In this document: positions 59,394-64,000 of the stretch, piece after piece
Position numbering within the stretch: the first letter of the stretch is position 1
Layout of the letters: every line of letters begins with the position of its first letter
DNA from: Saksenaea vasiformis B4078
Lineage: Eukaryota; Mucoromycota; Mucoromycetes; Mucorales; Saksenaeaceae
Direction of reading: 5' to 3'
Assembly (NCBI GenBank): GCA_000697055.1
Contig: JNDT01001459.1
Coordinates: 1 to 64,000 of the forward strand
DNA length: 64,000 nt
Notes under the pieces: generated by a model
What the model saw: the letters and a program-made list of their open reading frames with translations, nothing else
The model's database searches: none
Told to the model about the DNA's origin: nothing
Translations under genes and position numbers: made by a program

Positions 59394-62300
59394 ATGGTAG
59401 CACACAGCGCTGATATCTGGTTCGCAAACTTTAATTCAAAGTTTTCAAATCCCATCGTTTTAAAACGACCGGAAAGTTCTAATAAACTCCACTCTTTCAT
59501 GAAAGTAACACCGAAAAAAATAGAAAGTTTTATACATCCTGTAAGAGATAGCTTCATGTCACTCAGAAGCCATATCTATAAACGTTACTCATTTAACCTA
59601 AGCCCGATGAAGAGATCCCTCTCAGCTGGGTACAAGGAATCCATGTGGATGGAAGACAAGCCCGTAAACAAGCTGTCGAAATAGACCGCAGTCAAAACAT
59701 CTATCTCTATCCAGAGCGTGTTCTTGATAATGCGTATGACAGAAGGTTATAGACTGAAGCATAGTTAACCATAACCAGGGAGAAGACTGTTCCAGATACA
59801 TTGCCGCTGCCTGGGTCGAATGGATTTAAAGCCGCAGCCGAAATTGCTGCAAAGGAACAAAATGAGAACGTAGGGAACGATCCAGAGGTGAACGCCGTAC
59901 ACCTCATTCGAAGATATGTTAGTAGGACAAGATCATCATCTTTAGGATACCTAATGTACACCTCAATCATAGATTCTCTTTTCGCCTGCAGTGCTTCGAC
60001 CAACGCAAGACTTTAAAGAAGCGGTGCATTATGCCTTAGCAGGTTCTGATGACAATGAAAAATTTACCCTGCTACAGCACGTTTTTAAAGACTACGGGTA
60101 CTATTACCCCTACTGGGTCGCAATAGGTACACGCCAAGCATGAGGGCTGTTCATCTTAGGTCTGAGTATAGGTGGTAAATTTCTGTACGAAGCTCCCACT
60201 TTTTACCACGCTTCAAGAAGTCGTGCAATCCAGAAATTGATCCAGAAAGGCGTTTCTTGGAAGGCTATCGGTAGGAAAACGTGGTCTCTCAATTGAATAG
60301 AATGTTGCTATAACGTACTATAGGAGGTGATAGCAGTTTTCTTCAAGATCCGGTTAATGTGTTTGGCTGGTTTGATAGTACAGTAACTTCTCCCGATGTC
60401 ATTGAGAGGCTTGATGTAAATCCTATCTTTCAACTACTGGATAGTGACACTAGCACAGAGATTCAACGTATCTACAACGATCGATTCGTAGAACCATCGC
60501 CATCTATTCACCGCTCACTGGAAACATCTGCTGAAACAATGAACGCCCTTGTCCATTTTTCAAGAATACACCGGAGCGGAATAGCAAACGGTATCCATTT
60601 CGGTGGATCTCAGTCGTCGGAGTTCGCTGTCCAGTTAAACGACGAAAGCGATATTACGAAGCTACTGAGATTAGCAACTGTCAAAGGCAAACCGCGCATA
60701 GAATGCCAAGTGCGCCGAACTTTGCTGGGCTCAGACATCAACACGAACGCATTTCTTTATGCTAACTTGGAAGAGGCGTCGGTAGACGATTCTGCATTTT
60801 TGCGAGCCGCAATAACTAGTTACGTTGATAAAATTGACGTGGGTGTGCAGTCATCGGCACGTGAAACGAACTATCTTGTCGTGTATATCGTCTATAGAGA
60901 GGTACATGAACCCTGCACAAAAAAAGTCGTTGTTGCTTGTTAGAGAACACTGTCCTTGCTGTCATGGCATAAGCCGCTCTAAACTGATGTCTAATATTGT
61001 GCTTGATAGTTAGTGCTGGATCCAAGTGTTATAAAGGGCAGCTTTGCTTTTAAAGAAGCGGTCCGACAAGCGCTAAATGAAGTAACCGACGAGGATAAAT
61101 ACAAGGCATTGCAGAAAGTCTTTGGACATTTTGGGTACTATTATCCCTCGATCATTAGCCTTGGTAAGCTCCTTAAAGATCAAGCTTGATGATACCTACT
61201 TTGTTTCTATAGGTGGACGCGTAGTCTACAAAATCTTTTCTAATGACCCTCCTGCAAGCTGGATGTTGAATAACCCAATACTCGCCATTGACAGGGCTTT
61301 CAGCAAGAACACTCGAGGAGTTTACGTCCAAGTTATTGGTACGGCTTGCATACAAACGTTATAATACTTAGAATTCTGAGACGGATCATGTAGGCGGCAG
61401 TACTGTATTCGCAGAATGTGAGGATTGGATCGAGACAGTCAAAACAAACCAGACACGTGTTCAATTCAAGTCATTGAAGCCTTTATATGAACTGCTAGAC
61501 GAAGAGCAGCGCCTCGAAGTTCAAAGAGTGTATGGCGAAAGCCAACACACTGTTGATGTTTTGCCCGAATTGATAACAGGAATTCATTACTTTGACGGGG
61601 TACACGCCGAAAAGGAGGCACTGGCACTTTCCAAAGACAGTACCTTCTCAAAGATGGTGATGCTTAAGCGATTTGAAACCAACCCCAGCAAAGAACATAC
61701 GAAGCAACCCGCGGTATCAACGACAGACATTCAAAGACAATCACTGTTTGACGTGAAGTCCGATCATGAGCTATCAGGAAGCTATGGATTCAAAGCTGCC
61801 TCCGTAGCGGCATACAAGGAACGGAATGGCGGACAAACAAGCACCGAAGACACTAATATGTATCATATTGTCTATGTGACATGCAAAGAAGTATTAATGT
61901 CTATACGGCGGTTGTAGAAGTGTCTAACGTAGATCCTCACTGATGCAGCTACACCTCTATAAAGAGCTTATACGCCCTAGTGATGAGTTTCAAAAAGCCA
62001 TCAACAACGCGCTACAAGTGGGAGAGGAAGACATGGACACTTATTGTGCATTACAAGACGTGTTCCAGCAGTTTGGATACTACTATCCATCTATTATTCG
62101 ATTTGGTAACGTCGAAAAGGGCGAGCAGCTGAGAATGACCCATAAACAAACATAGGTGGTCGAATTATATATGAATCCGCCCCAGTAGCCAAGTCAGCAT
62201 TTCGCTCGGAGCGCCAATATGACGCAGCCAAAAGCGACGATCCTCCTAGTGTAACCGCCGAGCCCACCACTATCAGGAGCGAAGAGGGTAGCCGAGAAGA

Positions 62301-64000
62301 AGATGCGCTGGTCAGAAGTAGCACTTCTATACAACGGAGCTATTCGGCCACGACTGCTATCGCAGAGGCCCTACCGGACAGCGATTATTGGGATGTGATA
62401 GGTGCGTTCCAGCAGAAGATCTTAAATTTTACTAACGGGAGAAAAGGTGGTGATGCCCAACTACTGCTTTGGAACGATGTGAATGGCTGGATGGAAACAG
62501 TGACTTCAAACCCAGTTGCTATTCAGCACAAAGGTCTGAGGCCGCTTTACGAACTTCTGGAAGATGAACAACGTGAGAAAGTGCAGCGAACGTTCGATAG
62601 TGTAATTTTTGTAGAGGAGCGGATCATTTATAACTATGTGTATCAAATGACGTTTCCCAAAGGCACATCAAACGATGCCGTCTCAGCAACTCATATCACT
62701 GTACGTACATAGTCTAACACGCCACGGTATGTAATAACGTTGCTAGACCGAGCCATTGTTTGAAATATTGCTCCAGCAAACGTTCGAGGAAAGTGATAGT
62801 GCTATTCAATTTTGTCGTAATGCTTGCTCTGAGGCAGGGTTTTCAGTTACGGAAGAAAGAATTACAAACGATGTAAGATGAGGGTTGCTAAAACCGGAGA
62901 AAATTGTGCCAACTCATGTTTAACGTAGATTGTTTGTGTCTACTGTGCTCACATCGATACACCACAAATACAATCAAATAGCGACGAGCATATATCTCCT
63001 TGTCGATGGGGAATAATGCTGCGTGCGACTGGGGTAGGCCAATGGAAATTCCAAAAGTTTGAGGATCCAGAGGAATCGGAGCACAATCATAGTCTAAAGG
63101 GGCCATCAGCAGCAAAGAAGCACTCGCTACGAGGAAATGATCCGACAAGCAGTCATTCCGCTTCGAGGTCGAGATATATCAAGTTTCATCCTGAGAAGTC
63201 CCTGCGTGATCACGACTATCGGAACACGCCTTACATCAGCTATGGTGACATAGTTCATCTACAGCCTTATCACTTTGACAGCCAACCATCTGCGACTTCC
63301 GAGATCAGATATATTAACCTCACCAAGGTTTTGAAAAGTGAAGGGGCAACAAGAGAGGCCTTAAGTAAATTACCTAATACCGACCACAGATGGTTTCGTA
63401 TTCTGTACTAGGCTTTAGACCTATAACTTACATCATTCTAGGAAAATCATTCGGTGCGCAACGAACGAAGATGATTCATCCAGCGAAGAAATTGAATACG
63501 AACAGGGCTCGGATTATGTTCATAAAGGCGATGTGATTGCCTTTGAAAGCTTAGCAACCATCGATGGCATTCAAAGGGTATATCTCGGCCGTGGAAAAAA
63601 GAGATTTGCCGGTTTCATTGCGGAGAGCTTTACCGAGTCGATGATAGAGACATGTGGATGGAAGATCGAATACCGTTTCCAAGAGGAGGTACGAGAGAAG
63701 TTGTACAAGCCGTGGGATGTCGTAGTTGTGGAGAGCGAGGTGCTGGAACGTGCCAAATTTCATGCTTCTCAAGGCAATCATGCCAAGATGTACTATGTTG
63801 GCTGCGCCTTCATGTTCGGCCTGAAGGGACTGAATGTTGATGAAGAAGAGGGATTGAAGTACCTGAAGGCAGCAGCAGAAGAAGGACAAAGCAAAGCTCA
63901 TTACCAAGTTGGAAAATACTGGTGGAGACAGAAAGAGTATAAAAAAGCTTTGGGTTATTTTGAAAAAGCGGCGTCTTGTTTTGTGCCTCAGGTTTTTCGA
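59394..64000 (+). CDS. Large modular protein with three FGYYYP modules and C-terminal Sel1 repeats (partial)
   Basis: A multi-exon gene running off the right edge. The N-terminal part contains FIHPVRDSFMSLRSHIYK, and after a likely intron VQGIHVDGRQARKQAVEIDR and QNIYLYPERVLDNAYDRRL. Three modules follow. Each has FK-A...AL..., then LQ.VF..FGYYYP..I..GG (60.05, 61.09 and 62.03 kb), then W.....V.....LKPLYELL with an EQR..VQR helix. The first two modules end in a VVYIVYREV or HIVYVTCKEV strand, and GSNGFKAA or GSYGFKAA precedes two of the FGYYYP blocks. The C-terminus carries Sel1-like repeats (AKMYYVGCAFMFGLKGLNV, GLKYLKAAAEEGQSKAHYQ, VGKYWWRQKEYKKALGYFEK). I recall similar modules, some with Sel1 repeats, in arbuscular-mycorrhizal fungi. 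The function is unknown. Exon joins (about 15) are by eye. Confidence 0.6.

Overview
The window looks like nuclear DNA of a filamentous fungus, most likely an early-diverging one (Mucoromycota, probably Mucorales). Evidence: genes with many short GT-AG introns of about 40-70 bp, moderate base composition, small intergenic gaps around conserved genes, and several gene families that I know mainly from mucoromycete and arbuscular-mycorrhizal genomes. The genus cannot be fixed by eye. Exon boundaries come from reading splice sites, so gene spans are more certain than individual exons.

Layout. 0-2.6 kb: a ricin-B-like lectin fused to a CipC/DUF3759 domain. 2.6-23.6 kb is a repeat-rich accessory region. 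It holds two complete-looking members of a lineage-expanded PD-(D/E)XK-nuclease-like family (5.1-7.1 kb and 19.9-22.0 kb), two broken members (10.2 kb and 15.4-15.8 kb), remnants of two transposase types (7.1-7.9 kb and 16.2-16.7 kb), a 528-bp tandem array carrying families of covarying hairpins (8.2-10.0 kb), and a dimeric dispersed repeat present in opposite orientations (10.7 and 22.7-23.5 kb). Two housekeeping genes sit inside it: a peroxisomal acyl-CoA oxidase and an Mme1/YMR166C-type mitochondrial carrier.

23.6-46.6 kb is a conserved block: splicing factor SF3B2; the CORVET subunit VPS8; a Vtc2/3-like SPX-VTC-DUF202 protein; a PQ-loop (SLC66A2/Any1-like) membrane protein; a low-complexity Ser/Pro-rich protein; isopentenyl-diphosphate isomerase; two uncharacterised multi-exon genes; and a bHLH transcription factor. 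46.6-50.1 kb is almost gene-free. 50.1-58.0 kb holds an SSX2IP/Msd1-like (ADIP-domain) coiled-coil protein, ribosomal protein eS28 whose first coding exon is only the ATG, a 102-bp MITE with TA target duplications, and an Sds3-like subunit of the Sin3/Rpd3 deacetylase complex. From 59.4 kb to the right edge runs a large modular gene with three copies of a module marked by FGYYYP, followed by Sel1-like repeats. It is cut by the window end.

There is no operon logic here. The genes serve separate processes (splicing, endosomal tethering, vacuolar polyphosphate, isoprenoids, beta-oxidation, chromatin). The most novel material is the hairpin array, the dimeric repeat, the decaying PD-(D/E)XK-like family and the triplicated-module protein.
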